Of a stretch of 49,892 nucleotides of DNA, positions 16,133 through 24,571 are shown piece by piece (the stretch's first letter is position 1; every line of letters begins with the position of its first letter). The notes under the pieces were generated by a model that was given only the letters and a program-made list of their open reading frames with translations, ran no database searches and was not told the origin of the DNA. The position numbers were made by a program, and so were the translations under genes. Source of the DNA: Sphaerisporangium melleum (GTDB lineage Bacteria > Actinomycetota > Actinomycetes > Streptosporangiales > Streptosporangiaceae); the NCBI RefSeq assembly GCF_014646695.1, contig NZ_BMNT01000052.1, positions 1-49,892 of the forward strand. The letters run 5' to 3'.

Positions 16133-18346
16133 TCACCAGATCCGGCGGCCGTGGGCGTCGGGCACGCCGGACTTGCGGAAGAAGTAGGTGTTGACCTGGT
16201 CGCGCCACTCCCGCGCGCAGCGGAGTTGCTCGTCCAGGAGGTCCGCGACCCGCGCGTGCAGGGCCGGGGGCACCGATCCGGCGCCGGCGAGCCCGGCCCA
16301 CAGTGCCTGAGCCCGCACGACCTCCTCCACTCCGGCGAAATGGGTGTCGTAGATGTGCTGGATCACGGTCGAGCCGCTGTGCAGCACATGGCCGTACGGG
16401 ACGTGGTGGAAGAAGAGCAGCACCTCGTCGGGGCACCGCTCGATCGACTCGTACACCTGCGACCAGGGTTCGGGGTACTGCCCCGTGTACCCGGTGCCGG
16501 TGGCGCGGGTGCGGTCCACGCCGACGCCGTCGCGGTCGGCGAAGTGGTAAGTGCCCCACGGGGTGTACTCGTACCCGTCCACGTCCGGGCCGTAGTGGTG
16601 CCCAGGACGGACCATGAAGCCGACGCCGAGCGGCGCGGTGTACCGCTCGTAGGTGCGCCAGGAGTCGTCCATGATCGCGTGCAGTACGCTCCGCGGCCGA
16701 TCGGGGCCGCCGGTCATGTCCGGCGGGAATGCCGGGAAGGTGAGGCCGATCCACTCGTCGAGGATCGCGGCCGGGTCCGCGTCCGGCGCCCAGGCGAGGC
16801 GGCCGAACGCGTACAGGTTGGCCTGCGCGAGCGGGTGGCCGGTCCAGAAGTCGTCGTCGCCCACGTTGGAGACCCCGACCAGGCCGCCGCCCCCGTACGT
16901 CTGCGCCGTGCCATCCAGCTCCGCCACGCCGTTCGACACCGCGCCGTTGGACACCGCGCCGTTGGACACCGCGCCGTTCGCGGCCGCCGCGCCGTGTGCC
17001 GCCCGCCCGTGGTGCGCCGCCGCGCCGCCCGCGATCTGGGCCACGGACGGTCCGGCGGGCCCCGAGAGCCGGAAGCCGAGCACCTCGCTCCACATCGGGG
17101 CGAGGTAGCACACATGCCGCTGCTGGCCGGTGTACTCCTGGGTCACCTGCAGTTCCACCGCCACCCGGGTGGCGGGCATGGCCGCGATGACCGGCGACAC
17201 CGGCTCCCGCGGCTGGAAGTCGATCGGGCCGTGCTTCACCTGCAGGATCACGTTGTCGCCGAACAGCCCGTCGAGCGGGGCGAAGTGGTCGTGGGCCGCG
17301 CGCGCCCGGTCGGTGGACCGGTCGCGCCAGTCCTGCCGGTGGTCGTACACGAAGGCGCGCCAGTGGACGACCCCGCCGAACGGCGCGAGCGCCTCGGCGA
17401 GCATGTTCGCGCCGTCGGCGTGGCTGCGCCCGTACGCGAACGGCCCGGGCCGTCCCTCCGAGTCGGCCTTCACCACATAGCCGCCGAAGTCCGGGATCGT
17501 GTCGTACACCCGTTCCGTGGTCTCCGCCCACCAGGTGCGGACGTCCTCGTCGAGCGGGTCGGCGGTGGACGCCCCGCCGAGGGTGACCGGCGCGGCGAAG
17601 TCGACCGACAGGTGGACCCGGATGCCGTACGGCCGCAGCTCGCCGGCGATGGCGGCCACGTCGCCGAGCCGGTCGGTGAGCAGGCGGGCCTCGGTGGTGT
17701 GCACGTTCACGTTGTTCACCGCGACCGCGTTGATCCCGCACGCGGCCAGCAGCCGTGCGTAGGCCCGCACCCGGCGCAGGTCGTCGCGCAGGGCACCGTC
17801 CCGCCAGAAGATCGACCCGCCCGCGTAGCCGCGCTCGACCTGCCCCATCACCGGGTGCACGTCGACGTTGTCCCAGTGGTCCAGCATGCGCAGGCGCAGC
17901 GCGGGCCGGTGGTGCTCCACCGCGATCGTGTCCTCGAACGCCGCCTCGCCGAGGCGCACCAGGTGGAACAGGCCGTAGAGCAGGCCGGCCGGCTCGTCGG
18001 CGAGCACCACCGTGACGCCGTCGCGGCGGGCGAGCACGAACCCCTCGCCACCGATCTCCGCGCCAAGGCTCCGCACCTCCGCGCGGACCGCCGCCGCGAC
18101 GGCCGGCAGGGACTCCCCCGCGCCGGCCGCGAGCACGAGGTCGTACGGCCCGCCGTCCGCGCTCGCGAGATCGCCGCCGGGCCGTACGCTCCCGCCGTAC
18201 CGGGCGCAGGCCTGGGCCAGCTCGTCGCGGACGGTGCCGGCGAGCGGGCCGTCGCCGAGCACGAGCGCGCGGCGCGCGCCGATCGCCCGGAAGGCCTCCG
18301 GCGGCAGCCACGCCTGGTGCACGCCGGCCGGTTCGAGAACGGTCAC
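16133..18346 (-). CDS. GH67 alpha-glucuronidase
   Basis: 737 residues covering the whole GH67 architecture: an N-terminal alpha/beta domain (about 1-140), a TIM barrel starting LRLRMLDHWDNVDV, then the hallmark stretches DFGGYVVKADSEGRPGPF, VILQVKHGPIDFQPREPVSP and VELQVTQEYTGQ, where the catalytic Asp/Glu base pair lies. GH67 enzymes cleave (4-O-methyl)glucuronic acid from the non-reducing end of short xylo-oligomers, inside the cell. No signal peptide is present, which fits uptake by the upstream ABC transporter. The GTG start has AAGGAG 4 bp upstream. A low-complexity stretch with a 15-bp repeat interrupts the region after SVAQIAGGAAAHHG. Confidence 0.93.
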   Translation of the reverse strand: MTVLEPAGVHQAWLPPEAFRAIGARRALVLGDGPLAGTVRDELAQACARYGGSVRPGGDLASADGGPYDLVLAAGAGESLPAVAAAVRAEVRSLGAEIGGEGFVLARRDGVTVVLADEPAGLLYGLFHLVRLGEAAFEDTIAVEHHRPALRLRMLDHWDNVDVHPVMGQVERGYAGGSIFWRDGALRDDLRRVRAYARLLAACGINAVAVNNVNVHTTEARLLTDRLGDVAAIAGELRPYGIRVHLSVDFAAPVTLGGASTADPLDEDVRTWWAETTERVYDTIPDFGGYVVKADSEGRPGPFAYGRSHADGANMLAEALAPFGGVVHWRAFVYDHRQDWRDRSTDRARAAHDHFAPLDGLFGDNVILQVKHGPIDFQPREPVSPVIAAMPATRVAVELQVTQEYTGQQRHVCYLAPMWSEVLGFRLSGPAGPSVAQIAGGAAAHHGRAAHGAAAANGAVSNGAVSNGAVSNGVAELDGTAQTYGGGGLVGVSNVGDDDFWTGHPLAQANLYAFGRLAWAPDADPAAILDEWIGLTFPAFPPDMTGGPDRPRSVLHAIMDDSWRTYERYTAPLGVGFMVRPGHHYGPDVDGYEYTPWGTYHFADRDGVGVDRTRATGTGYTGQYPEPWSQVYESIERCPDEVLLFFHHVPYGHVLHSGSTVIQHIYDTHFAGVEEVVRAQALWAGLAGAGSVPPALHARVADLLDEQLRCAREWRDQVNTYFFRKSGVPDAHGRRIW
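16931..16975 (-). repeat. 15-bp tandem repeat inside the GH67 gene
   Basis: Three near-identical copies of a 15-bp unit (plus-strand GTTGGACACCGCGCC, first copy with one change) encode AVSNG repeats (NGAVSNGAVSNG). The length is a multiple of three, so copy-number changes would keep the frame. Confidence 0.85.
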
Positions 18347-18373
18347 AAGGCTCCTTCGGTCGGGGGACGGTCC

Positions 18374-19078
18374 TCAGGCCGTGAAGTCCCGGCGGACCTC
18401 GGCGATCAGCGGCCGGCTGTTCAGCAGGACCCACGACGCGAACGCCGAGGCCAGCACCGCGAGCGCCGCCTCGGACGCCACCAGGGTGACGCCGGCCGCC
18501 ACGACCAGCAGGCCGGCGTTGCCCAGCGCGGCGCGCGGAGAGCGGGTGAGGAAGTACGCGGCCAGCCGGGCCACGTCCCGTGCCCGGAAGGTGAACAGGG
18601 AGGTGATCACCAGGGCGTTGGCGACCCAGAGGGTCGCCGCGACCCCGATGAGCACCGACAGCACGGCCCACCAGTCCGGGACGCCGGCGACGGCGAAGTT
18701 CGCGAGGTTCGCCGCGAGGACGGCCATCCACCCCAGGTACGGCACCCAGAGCTTCACCACCCCGCGCAGGCCGGTCCGGTAGCCGCGCCAGAACGCCGCC
18801 GCGGGATGCAGCTCGGTGAGGTCCAGGCTCCGGTGGTGCAGCGCGTACAACGCGGCCGCGAGCGCCGGCCCGACCGGCAGCAGGCAGGCCACGGCGAGCG
18901 GGGCGCTGGCGGCGTGCCGGTCGAGCAGGACGAGCCCGGCCAGCCCGGGCAGGGTGGCGGCCAGCAGCAGGAGCTCGACCACCAGCAGGGTGTAGACGAA
19001 CGCGGAGGCCCGGGAGAGCGGGCCCCGGCCGAACCGCGGCGCGGCGGCCGTGCCGGTCATGCCGGTCGGGTCGGTCAT
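18374..19078 (-). CDS. YesL-like DUF624 membrane protein
   Basis: 234 residues with about five or six hydrophobic segments: VYTLLVVELLLLAATLPGLAGL, PLAVACLLPVGPALAAALY, WVPYLGWMAVLAANLANFAV, AVLSVLIGVAATLWVANALV and a C-terminal pair. The length, topology, FWRGYRTG motif and position after an LplABC-type transporter match YesL/DUF624. That family regularly accompanies sugar ABC transporters that import plant cell-wall oligosaccharides and probably assists transport or its regulation; its molecular job is not established. It has AGGAG 7 bp before the ATG and lies between the binding-protein gene and GH67, so it belongs to the same operon. Confidence 0.82.
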   Translation of the reverse strand: MTDPTGMTGTAAAPRFGRGPLSRASAFVYTLLVVELLLLAATLPGLAGLVLLDRHAASAPLAVACLLPVGPALAAALYALHHRSLDLTELHPAAAFWRGYRTGLRGVVKLWVPYLGWMAVLAANLANFAVAGVPDWWAVLSVLIGVAATLWVANALVITSLFTFRARDVARLAAYFLTRSPRAALGNAGLLVVAAGVTLVASEAALAVLASAFASWVLLNSRPLIAEVRRDFTA

Positions 19079-19118
19079 CGGGCGACTCCTGATGGATCGA
19101 GGGCGGGCCGCGCTGCGG

Positions 19119-20765
19119 TCAGCCGTGGGCCTTCTTGTACCGCTCGTAGGCGCCGTTCACCAGGTTGACGTAGGCCGACATGTTCTTCCCGTCCAGCTCG
19201 GCGACGTACGCGTCCCACTCGCCGAAGTCGCGCTTGCCGAGGACGAACTTCAGCGAGTTCTGGGCGACGTGGTCCTTCAGCGGGGCCTGCCAGAGCGTCG
19301 CCTGCTCGCGCTCCTCGTCGCTGAGCGGGTGCGGCGGCGGCACCTGCACGGGATTGCGGGCGTTCATCACCTTCTGGAATGCGATCTCCTCCTCCGAGAA
19401 GGTCGACTGGAGGATCTCGGTGCTGCCGCCGTAGGCGAAGACGCCGTTGGAGAAGCCGAAGTCCTTCTGCAGGTGCTTGGGCGCCTTGGGGTTGAGCCCG
19501 ACGAAGTCGACGTCATCGGTCAGCTTGAACCTGCCGGACGCGTCCTTGGTGTAGGTCACCCCTTCGACGCCCCACTTGGCGAACAGCTGGCCCTCGTCGG
19601 AGTACCAGAGCCAGTCGATGAACTGCATCATGGCCACGAAGTTCTTGCTGTCGCGGGCCTTCTTGGAGATCATGACCCCGTTCTCCAGCCGGGTGTTCCC
19701 GTTGCCGTACTTGATCGGGCCGAGCGGCCCGATCGGCACCGGGATCTTGACCAGCTCGGCCTTGGGGTTGGCCTTGGACAGCGGCGGACGGTACTCGTTG
19801 ACCAGCGTCTGCGCGTTCGAGCTGATCATGAAGGACTTGCCGGACACCAGCTTCTGGATCGCCTGCTCGTCGGATTGGGTGAAGCTCTCCGGGTCGAGCA
19901 GCTTCTCCTCGGCCAGCGTGTGGAGGTACTGCAGCATCTGCTTGTACCCCTCCATGGCGCCGGTGAAGGCGAACTTCCCTGCCGTGGCGTCCCACTTCGT
20001 GCCATCGCCGTAGCCCCAGCCGCCCGGAGCCCCGTAGGAGGTGCCGATGATGTTGAACAGGTTGGCCCCGGTTTCGAGCTGCCCCCAGCGGTCCGACAGG
20101 GGGTAGGAGTCGGGGTACTCCTCCTTCAGCGCCTTCATCACCGTGCGCAGCTCGTCCCAGGTCCCCGGGATCTGCAGCCCGAGCTTGTCCAGGACGTCCT
20201 TGCGGACCGCCAGGGAGTAGTCCACCCAGAAGTCCTGGTGCAGGCCGGGGAGCAGGTAGAACCGGCCGTCCTCCTGGCGGAGGGTGTCCAGGTCGGGCTG
20301 GAGGTTCCACTTGGCGACCCGGTCCTTGAAGTTCGGCATCAGGTCGATGTAGTCGCTGACCGGGAGGATGGCGCCGGAGGCGACGAACGCGGTCTCCTGG
20401 GCGGGATAGGTCTTCGGGATGATCATCGGCGCGTCGCCGGCGCCGATGATCAGGCTGCGCTTCTCCTCGTAGTCGCTGAGCGGCACCACGTTCGGCTGGA
20501 TCGTGACGCCGGTCCGCTTGGTGAGCTCCGACCAGAACAGCCAGTCGTTCTTGATCGGATAGAACGGGTGGTTGTTGTAGAGCATGGTGAAGGTGAGCGG
20601 CGCGGCGGCCTTGAACTGCTTTCCGGGGCCGTAGTCCGGCATCGCCCCGTCCCGGTTCGCCGAGAAGTCGTCGCTCTTCTTCTTGTCGTCGCCACTGCCG
20701 CAGGCGGCGAGCGCGGCGAACGCGCCAATGGCGACCAGCGCCTGACGGCGGTTCATCTCGATCAT
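19119..20765 (-). CDS. Extracellular solute-binding lipoprotein of a carbohydrate ABC transporter
   Basis: 548 residues. A lipobox LAAC (19-22) follows a short NRRQAL n-region, so the protein is lipid-anchored; the Arg pair leaves Tat export possible. The long length and blocks such as LTFTMLYNNHPFYP, PVSDYIDLMPNF, YLLPGLHQDFWVDYSLAVRKDVLDKLG and WLWYSDEGQLFAKWGVEGVTY are typical of the LplA/YtcQ branch of family 1 binding proteins. These capture oligo-uronides or acidic xylo-oligosaccharides. The RBS AAAGGA precedes the ATG. The gene sits between the permease and YesL genes. No ATPase is encoded nearby; such systems normally share an MsiK-type ATPase. Confidence 0.93.
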   Translation of the reverse strand: MIEMNRRQALVAIGAFAALAACGSGDDKKKSDDFSANRDGAMPDYGPGKQFKAAAPLTFTMLYNNHPFYPIKNDWLFWSELTKRTGVTIQPNVVPLSDYEEKRSLIIGAGDAPMIIPKTYPAQETAFVASGAILPVSDYIDLMPNFKDRVAKWNLQPDLDTLRQEDGRFYLLPGLHQDFWVDYSLAVRKDVLDKLGLQIPGTWDELRTVMKALKEEYPDSYPLSDRWGQLETGANLFNIIGTSYGAPGGWGYGDGTKWDATAGKFAFTGAMEGYKQMLQYLHTLAEEKLLDPESFTQSDEQAIQKLVSGKSFMISSNAQTLVNEYRPPLSKANPKAELVKIPVPIGPLGPIKYGNGNTRLENGVMISKKARDSKNFVAMMQFIDWLWYSDEGQLFAKWGVEGVTYTKDASGRFKLTDDVDFVGLNPKAPKHLQKDFGFSNGVFAYGGSTEILQSTFSEEEIAFQKVMNARNPVQVPPPHPLSDEEREQATLWQAPLKDHVAQNSLKFVLGKRDFGEWDAYVAELDGKNMSAYVNLVNGAYERYKKAHG

Positions 20766-20819
20766 GGAGGTCCTTTCGCAGGCAGAACGGAGGGGTGTGC
20801 GAAGATCGCCGGCCGTGGC

Positions 20820-21692
20820 TTATCCCTTGACCGCGCCGAGCATGACTCCCGAGACGAAGTACCGCTGGACGAAGGGGTAGACCGCCAGGATGGGGAGCAC
20901 GGTGAGCACCATCGTCACCGACTTGATGTTGGTGGCCACGGTGAGGTCGGCGGCGTCGGCGCCCACGGACGACCCGCTGGTGGCGCCCGCGATGAGGTTG
21001 CGCAGGAAGACGGTCACCGGGAACAGGTCGTTCTGGCTCATGTAGAGGAAGGCCGTGAACCACGAGTTCCAGAACGAGACGGCGTAGAACAGCACCATCG
21101 TGGCGAGCACCGCCTTGGACAGCGGCAGCACGATCCGCAGCAGGATGCCGTAGGTGCTCAGGCCGTCGATCGCGGCGGCCTCCTCCAGCTCGACCGGCAG
21201 CCCCTCGAAGAACGTCTTCATGACCAGCAGGTTGAAGACGCTGATGGCGTTCGGCAGGACGATGGCCCAGATGCTGTCCTTCAGCCCGAGGCTGGTGACC
21301 AGCACGTAGTTGGGGATGAGGCCGCCGGAGAAGAACATCGTGAACACGGCGATCCCGATCAGGAGCCTGCGTCCCCTGAGGTGCCTCTTGGACAGCACGT
21401 ACGCGTAGCAGGTCGTCAGGACCATCGAGATCGCCGTGGCGACGACCGTGTACACCACCGTGTTGCGGTAGTTCGTCCAGAACGTCGCATCGGAGATGAC
21501 GTACTGGTAGGTGCTGATCGTGAAGCCGCGCGGGAAGATGCTCACCTGCCCCGACCGGATGGCGAACTCGTCGCTGAACGAGCGGGCGACGATGTTCACG
21601 AACGGGTACAGGGTCACGATCACCACGCCGGTGAGGATGACGGCGTTGACCCACCGGAACGCCCGGTGGCCCTTGCTCCGGTCCACGGTCAC
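20820..21692 (-). CDS. Carbohydrate ABC transporter permease (LplC/YtcP type)
   Basis: 290 residues and six membrane spans (ILTGVVIVTLYPFVNIVARS at the N-terminus, ending VMLGAVKG). The permease EAA loop reads EEAAAIDGLSTYGILLRIVLP. The C-terminal VTMVLTVLPILAVYPFVQRYFVSGVMLGAVKG ending is diagnostic for the LplC-type partner of sugar transporters. The GTG at 21692 overlaps the upstream permease stop (GTGA), showing translational coupling; a GTG one codon earlier is also possible. The frame is open upstream inside the other permease gene, so a longer start is not credible. Confidence 0.93.
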   Translation of the reverse strand: MTVDRSKGHRAFRWVNAVILTGVVIVTLYPFVNIVARSFSDEFAIRSGQVSIFPRGFTISTYQYVISDATFWTNYRNTVVYTVVATAISMVLTTCYAYVLSKRHLRGRRLLIGIAVFTMFFSGGLIPNYVLVTSLGLKDSIWAIVLPNAISVFNLLVMKTFFEGLPVELEEAAAIDGLSTYGILLRIVLPLSKAVLATMVLFYAVSFWNSWFTAFLYMSQNDLFPVTVFLRNLIAGATSGSSVGADAADLTVATNIKSVTMVLTVLPILAVYPFVQRYFVSGVMLGAVKG

Positions 21693-22675
21693 CACAGGCT
21701 CGTCCCCACTGAGCGACGGGAGATCAGGTTGGCCGACAGCACCAGCGTCAGCCCGATGACGGCCTCGAACAGGCCGATCGCCGCGGCGTAGCTGAAGTTG
21801 TTGGAGACCACGCCCATCCGGTACAGGTACGTGGAGATCACGTCCGCGGTGGGGTAGGTCAGCGGGTTGTAGAGCAGCAGGATCTTCTCGAACCCGACCG
21901 CCATGAAGGTGCCGATGTTCAGGATCAGCAGGGTGACCGCGGTGGGCCGGATGCCGGGAAGTGTCACGTGCCAGATCTGCCGCCACCGCCCCGCGCCGTC
22001 GATGCGGGCCGCCTCGTACAACTGCTCGTCGATGGTGGTGAGCGCGGCGAGATAGAGGATCGTCCCCCAGCCGACGGTCTGCCACATCTCCGAGGAGACG
22101 TAGACGGTCCGGAACCATTCAGGCTGCTGCAGGAATGCCACCGGATCGTCGCCCACGACGCGCAGGATCTGATTGATCGGCCCATCGGCCGACAGCAGCT
22201 CCATGACGAGGCCGGCCACGACCACCACCGAGAGGAAGTGCGGCAGGTAGGACACCGACTGGACGAACCGCTTCAGGCGCCGGCTGCGCACCTCGTTGAT
22301 CAGCAGCGCGAGCACGATCGGCATCGGGAAGCAGAACAGCAGGGTCAGCAGGCCGAGGACCAGGGTGTTGGTGAAGACGTGCCAGAACGTCGGATCGTTC
22401 AGGAACATCCGCACGTAGCGCAGGCCCACCCACTCCTCGCCGAGCACGCTGCCGCCCGGCTGGAACTTCCGGAAGGCGATCACGTTCCCGATCATCGGCA
22501 GGTACCGGAAGACCAGGAAGAACACCAGCGGCAGGATCGCCAGCGTGTAGAGCTGCCAGTCGCGGCGCACCACCTGACGCAGGGACCGATCGGGCGGGCG
22601 CTCGCGCCGGCGCGACTTCGCCTCGCGCGGGCCTTGGGTGCCGGATGACGCGTCGATCGTGCTGGTCGTGCTCAT
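21689..22675 (-). CDS. Carbohydrate ABC transporter permease (LplB/YteP type)
   Basis: 328 residues, first gene of the operon. After a basic N-terminal tail, six membrane spans begin with LYTLAILPLVFFLVFRYLPMIGNVIAF, and WVGLRYVRMFLNDPTFWHVFTNTL is typical of LplB-like permeases. The EAA loop is YEAARIDGAGRWRQIWHVTLP. It should form the translocation pore with the LplC-type partner and take substrate from the binding lipoprotein. GGAGG lies 5 bp before the ATG. A good leftward promoter with an AT-rich dyad lies about 110-140 bp upstream. Confidence 0.93.
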   Translation of the reverse strand: MSTTSTIDASSGTQGPREAKSRRRERPPDRSLRQVVRRDWQLYTLAILPLVFFLVFRYLPMIGNVIAFRKFQPGGSVLGEEWVGLRYVRMFLNDPTFWHVFTNTLVLGLLTLLFCFPMPIVLALLINEVRSRRLKRFVQSVSYLPHFLSVVVVAGLVMELLSADGPINQILRVVGDDPVAFLQQPEWFRTVYVSSEMWQTVGWGTILYLAALTTIDEQLYEAARIDGAGRWRQIWHVTLPGIRPTAVTLLILNIGTFMAVGFEKILLLYNPLTYPTADVISTYLYRMGVVSNNFSYAAAIGLFEAVIGLTLVLSANLISRRSVGTSLW

Positions 22676-22771
22676 CGTGCCTCCGCTGTCATCCGGCGCG
22701 TGCGCGCCGGCGGCCGCTGATGGCCCGGCCCACCCCCACCTCCGGCACCGGTGGGCCCGAAATGTTTCGTC

Positions 22772-22804
22772 GCTCCTGATTAATATTGCGGAATATATAG
22801 GAGC
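22772..22804. promoter_or_regulatory. Dyad GCTCCT-N21-AGGAGC over the operon promoter
   Basis: A perfect 6-bp dyad flanks an AT-rich core that itself contains ATATT-GCGG-AATAT. It overlaps the -10 box and the expected transcription start of the transporter operon, the place expected for a repressor site. No regulator gene of the LacI or GntR type lies beside it. Confidence 0.45.
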
Positions 22805-22822
22805 CCGGCAGAGGTACGTCAA
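22794..22822 (-). promoter_or_regulatory. Leftward sigma-70-type promoter of the transporter/GH67 operon
   Basis: On the minus strand TTGACG (22822-22817), a 17-bp spacer and TATATA (22799-22794). This is close to consensus and leaves a 5' leader of roughly 110 nt before the first permease start. Confidence 0.6.
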
Positions 22823-23068
22823 GAGGCCGGTCAATGGGCGGCGCGGCCGGTCGTCCCGCCCTTCTCCTCGCCCGCGAACGCAGCTCGGCGGCCATTCGAT
22901 GATTTCCGGTCGGACACGACGGGAAAAGCCGACGTTCAGCCATTCAATGGATCGTTCCCGAGGCGTCCCGCCATGAAAGTTTCAGCCGCGACGGCCTCCG
23001 GCGGCGGCATCGGCGGCATGAACGCCCTGGTGAGAGCGATGGGTGGGCGTCGATGGCATACCAAGATA

Positions 23069-23098
23069 TTGACGTACAGACCGGCGTCGCGTTATAAA
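23069..23098 (+). promoter_or_regulatory. Rightward promoter TTGACG-N18-TATAAA
   Basis: Near-consensus boxes on the plus strand. Like the leftward promoter it begins TTGACGTAC. There is no plausible gene directly downstream before the kinase at 23432, so it may drive a long leader or a lost gene. Confidence 0.45.
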
Positions 23099-23152
23099 CG
23101 ATACGGCGGGCCCGCGGCGGATCCGGCGGCGACCGCATTTCCGCGCGCACTG

Positions 23153-23177
23153 TTGTTAGCGATAACAATTCAATTGT
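23153..23177. promoter_or_regulatory. LacI-type operator TTGTTAGCGATAACAA overlapping a second dyad
   Basis: A 16-bp site with central CG and TTGTTA/TAACAA arms (23153-23168), as in LacI-family sugar regulators. It overlaps ACAATT-C-AATTGT (23165-23177). It lies 55 bp downstream of the rightward -10 box, where a bound repressor would block transcription. Confidence 0.5.
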
Positions 23178-23419
23178 GCAGGTCATGGGAATCACGCCGT
23201 ACGGCACCGCCCGAATACGCCGTACGAATACCCGGCCCACCGGCCGCGGCGCGCGCAGATCAGCCGGCGGAAACGGCGTCCCGCGATGCGCGGGCCGCGC
23301 TCGGCGACACGCGGAACCAACGGACGGCACACACCCAAGGGCCCCACGCCGAGCCTGCACAGGCCGTGTACGGCTGCAGGAGGGCGCGCAGCCCTATCCC
23401 CAGCGGGCGTCCGCTCTCG

Positions 23420-23434
23420 TACGATGTCCGGGTG
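23420..23434 (+). promoter_or_regulatory. Leaderless -10 box (TACGAT) at the kinase start
   Basis: TACGAT ends 6 bp before the GTG start codon, so transcription should begin at or next to the start codon. The second kinase gene in the window has TACGCT at the same distance. Confidence 0.5.
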
Positions 23435-24571
23435 GAGGGTTTTCTTCGCTCCGTGTGGCTTGAGCCCAGTCCCCCCAACCCTCCGCACCGGGTCTGGCGA
23501 GACTGGGTCCTCGTGGCGGTGCTCGTCTCGCTCGCGCTGGTCGAAGGCATCGTGCGGCCCGATCTCCCGTGGCGGGTCTTCGCGGTGCTCCTCACCATCG
23601 CCCTGGTGCCCACCCTGCTGTGGCGCCGCACCCGGCCGCTGCCGATGGTCGCGATCGTCTTCACCGCCACGAACCTCGCCCCGCTGTTCACCGGCGGGGT
23701 GTCCGTCGAGACGAACACCTTGGGGTTCGTGCTGATCGTGCTGTACGCGTTGTTCCGCTGGGGCTCGGGCCGCGAGACCGTGACCGGCCTGGCGATCATG
23801 CTGGTCGGGCTCGCGATCCCGATCGTCAGCGGCCGCCTCCGGTTCCCCGACGCCATCGGCGCGTTCGCCATCGCATTCGCGGCCAGCGCCCTCGGCGGCG
23901 CCTTCCGCTACCGGTCCAGGGCGCGGATGCGCGAGCTCGACCAGGTCAAACTGCTCGAACGCGAACAACTCGCCCGCGAGCTGCATGACAGCGTCGCCCA
24001 CCACGTCTCGGCGATGGCGATCCGCGCCCAGGCGGGCCTGGCGACCTCGGCGAACCGGCCCGGCGCGGCCACCGAAGCGCTCCAGGTGATCGAGGCCGAG
24101 GCGGCGCGTGCCCTGTCCGAGATGAACGCCATGGTCCGCGTGCTGCGCCGCGGCCGTCCCGCGGAGCTGGAGCCGGGCAGGGGCATCGCCGACGTCCGCG
24201 AACTCGCCGACCGGCCCCGGGCCGGGCCGTCCGTCGAGGTGGAGATCTCCGGCGACCTGGACGGCATATCGCCTTCGGTCGGGGCCGCGATCTACCGCAT
24301 CGCCCAGGAGTCGGTCACCAACGCCCGGCGGCACGCGCGCAACGCCACCCGCATCGAGGTCCGCATCGCCGCCGGCGACGCCTCGGTGCGCCTGTGGGTG
24401 AGCGACAACGGCGACACCCCCACAGCGCGCCCGGCCGGGACGCCCGGATACGGGCTCGTCGGCATGGCCGAACGCGCCGGCCTGCTCGGCGGCACCTGCG
24501 AGGCCGGCCCGACCCCGGGCCAGGGCTGGACCGTGACCGCCGTGCTGCCCCGCTCGGCGGCGGCCTCATGA
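23432..24571 (+). CDS. NarL-type sensor histidine kinase (HisKA_3)
   Basis: 379 residues. Four or five N-terminal membrane spans (WVLVAVLVSLALVEGI, FAVLLTIALVPTLLW, MVAIVFTATNLAPLF, FVLIVLYALF, IGAFAIAFAASALGG) carry no obvious extracellular sensor. The dimerisation helix has the phospho-His in ELHDSVAHHVSAMA. The ATPase domain shows AQESVTNARRHAR (N box) and GYGLVGMAERAGLLGG (G box). It should phosphorylate the response regulator encoded next, whose ATG overlaps this stop codon (ATGA). The start is taken as the GTG at 23432, since the -10 box lies just upstream and there is no ribosome binding site. Confidence 0.92.
   Translation: MEGFLRSVWLEPSPPNPPHRVWRDWVLVAVLVSLALVEGIVRPDLPWRVFAVLLTIALVPTLLWRRTRPLPMVAIVFTATNLAPLFTGGVSVETNTLGFVLIVLYALFRWGSGRETVTGLAIMLVGLAIPIVSGRLRFPDAIGAFAIAFAASALGGAFRYRSRARMRELDQVKLLEREQLARELHDSVAHHVSAMAIRAQAGLATSANRPGAATEALQVIEAEAARALSEMNAMVRVLRRGRPAELEPGRGIADVRELADRPRAGPSVEVEISGDLDGISPSVGAAIYRIAQESVTNARRHARNATRIEVRIAAGDASVRLWVSDNGDTPTARPAGTPGYGLVGMAERAGLLGGTCEAGPTPGQGWTVTAVLPRSAAAS

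Larger units (their letters stand above)
22676..23431. other. Regulatory region between the xylo-oligosaccharide operon and a two-component system
   Basis: 756 bp without a convincing gene and clearly more AT-rich than its surroundings. It holds a leftward promoter with an overlapping dyad, a rightward TTGACG/TATAAA promoter, a LacI-type operator overlapping a second dyad, and the leaderless promoter of the histidine kinase. The rightward ORFs over the region look like chance frames. Confidence 0.6.

Noticed and set aside
15968-21791. Very long plus-strand frames (1066 and 913 codons) opposite the GH67/transporter operon
   Set aside because: The minus-strand genes have clear family motifs and ordered overlaps. 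The plus-strand frames have shadow composition only.
22973-23431. N-terminal extension of the first histidine kinase (frame open from 22973)
   Set aside because: The extension has no domain or membrane character, crosses the promoter and operator sites, and the leaderless -10 box fits the GTG at 23432.
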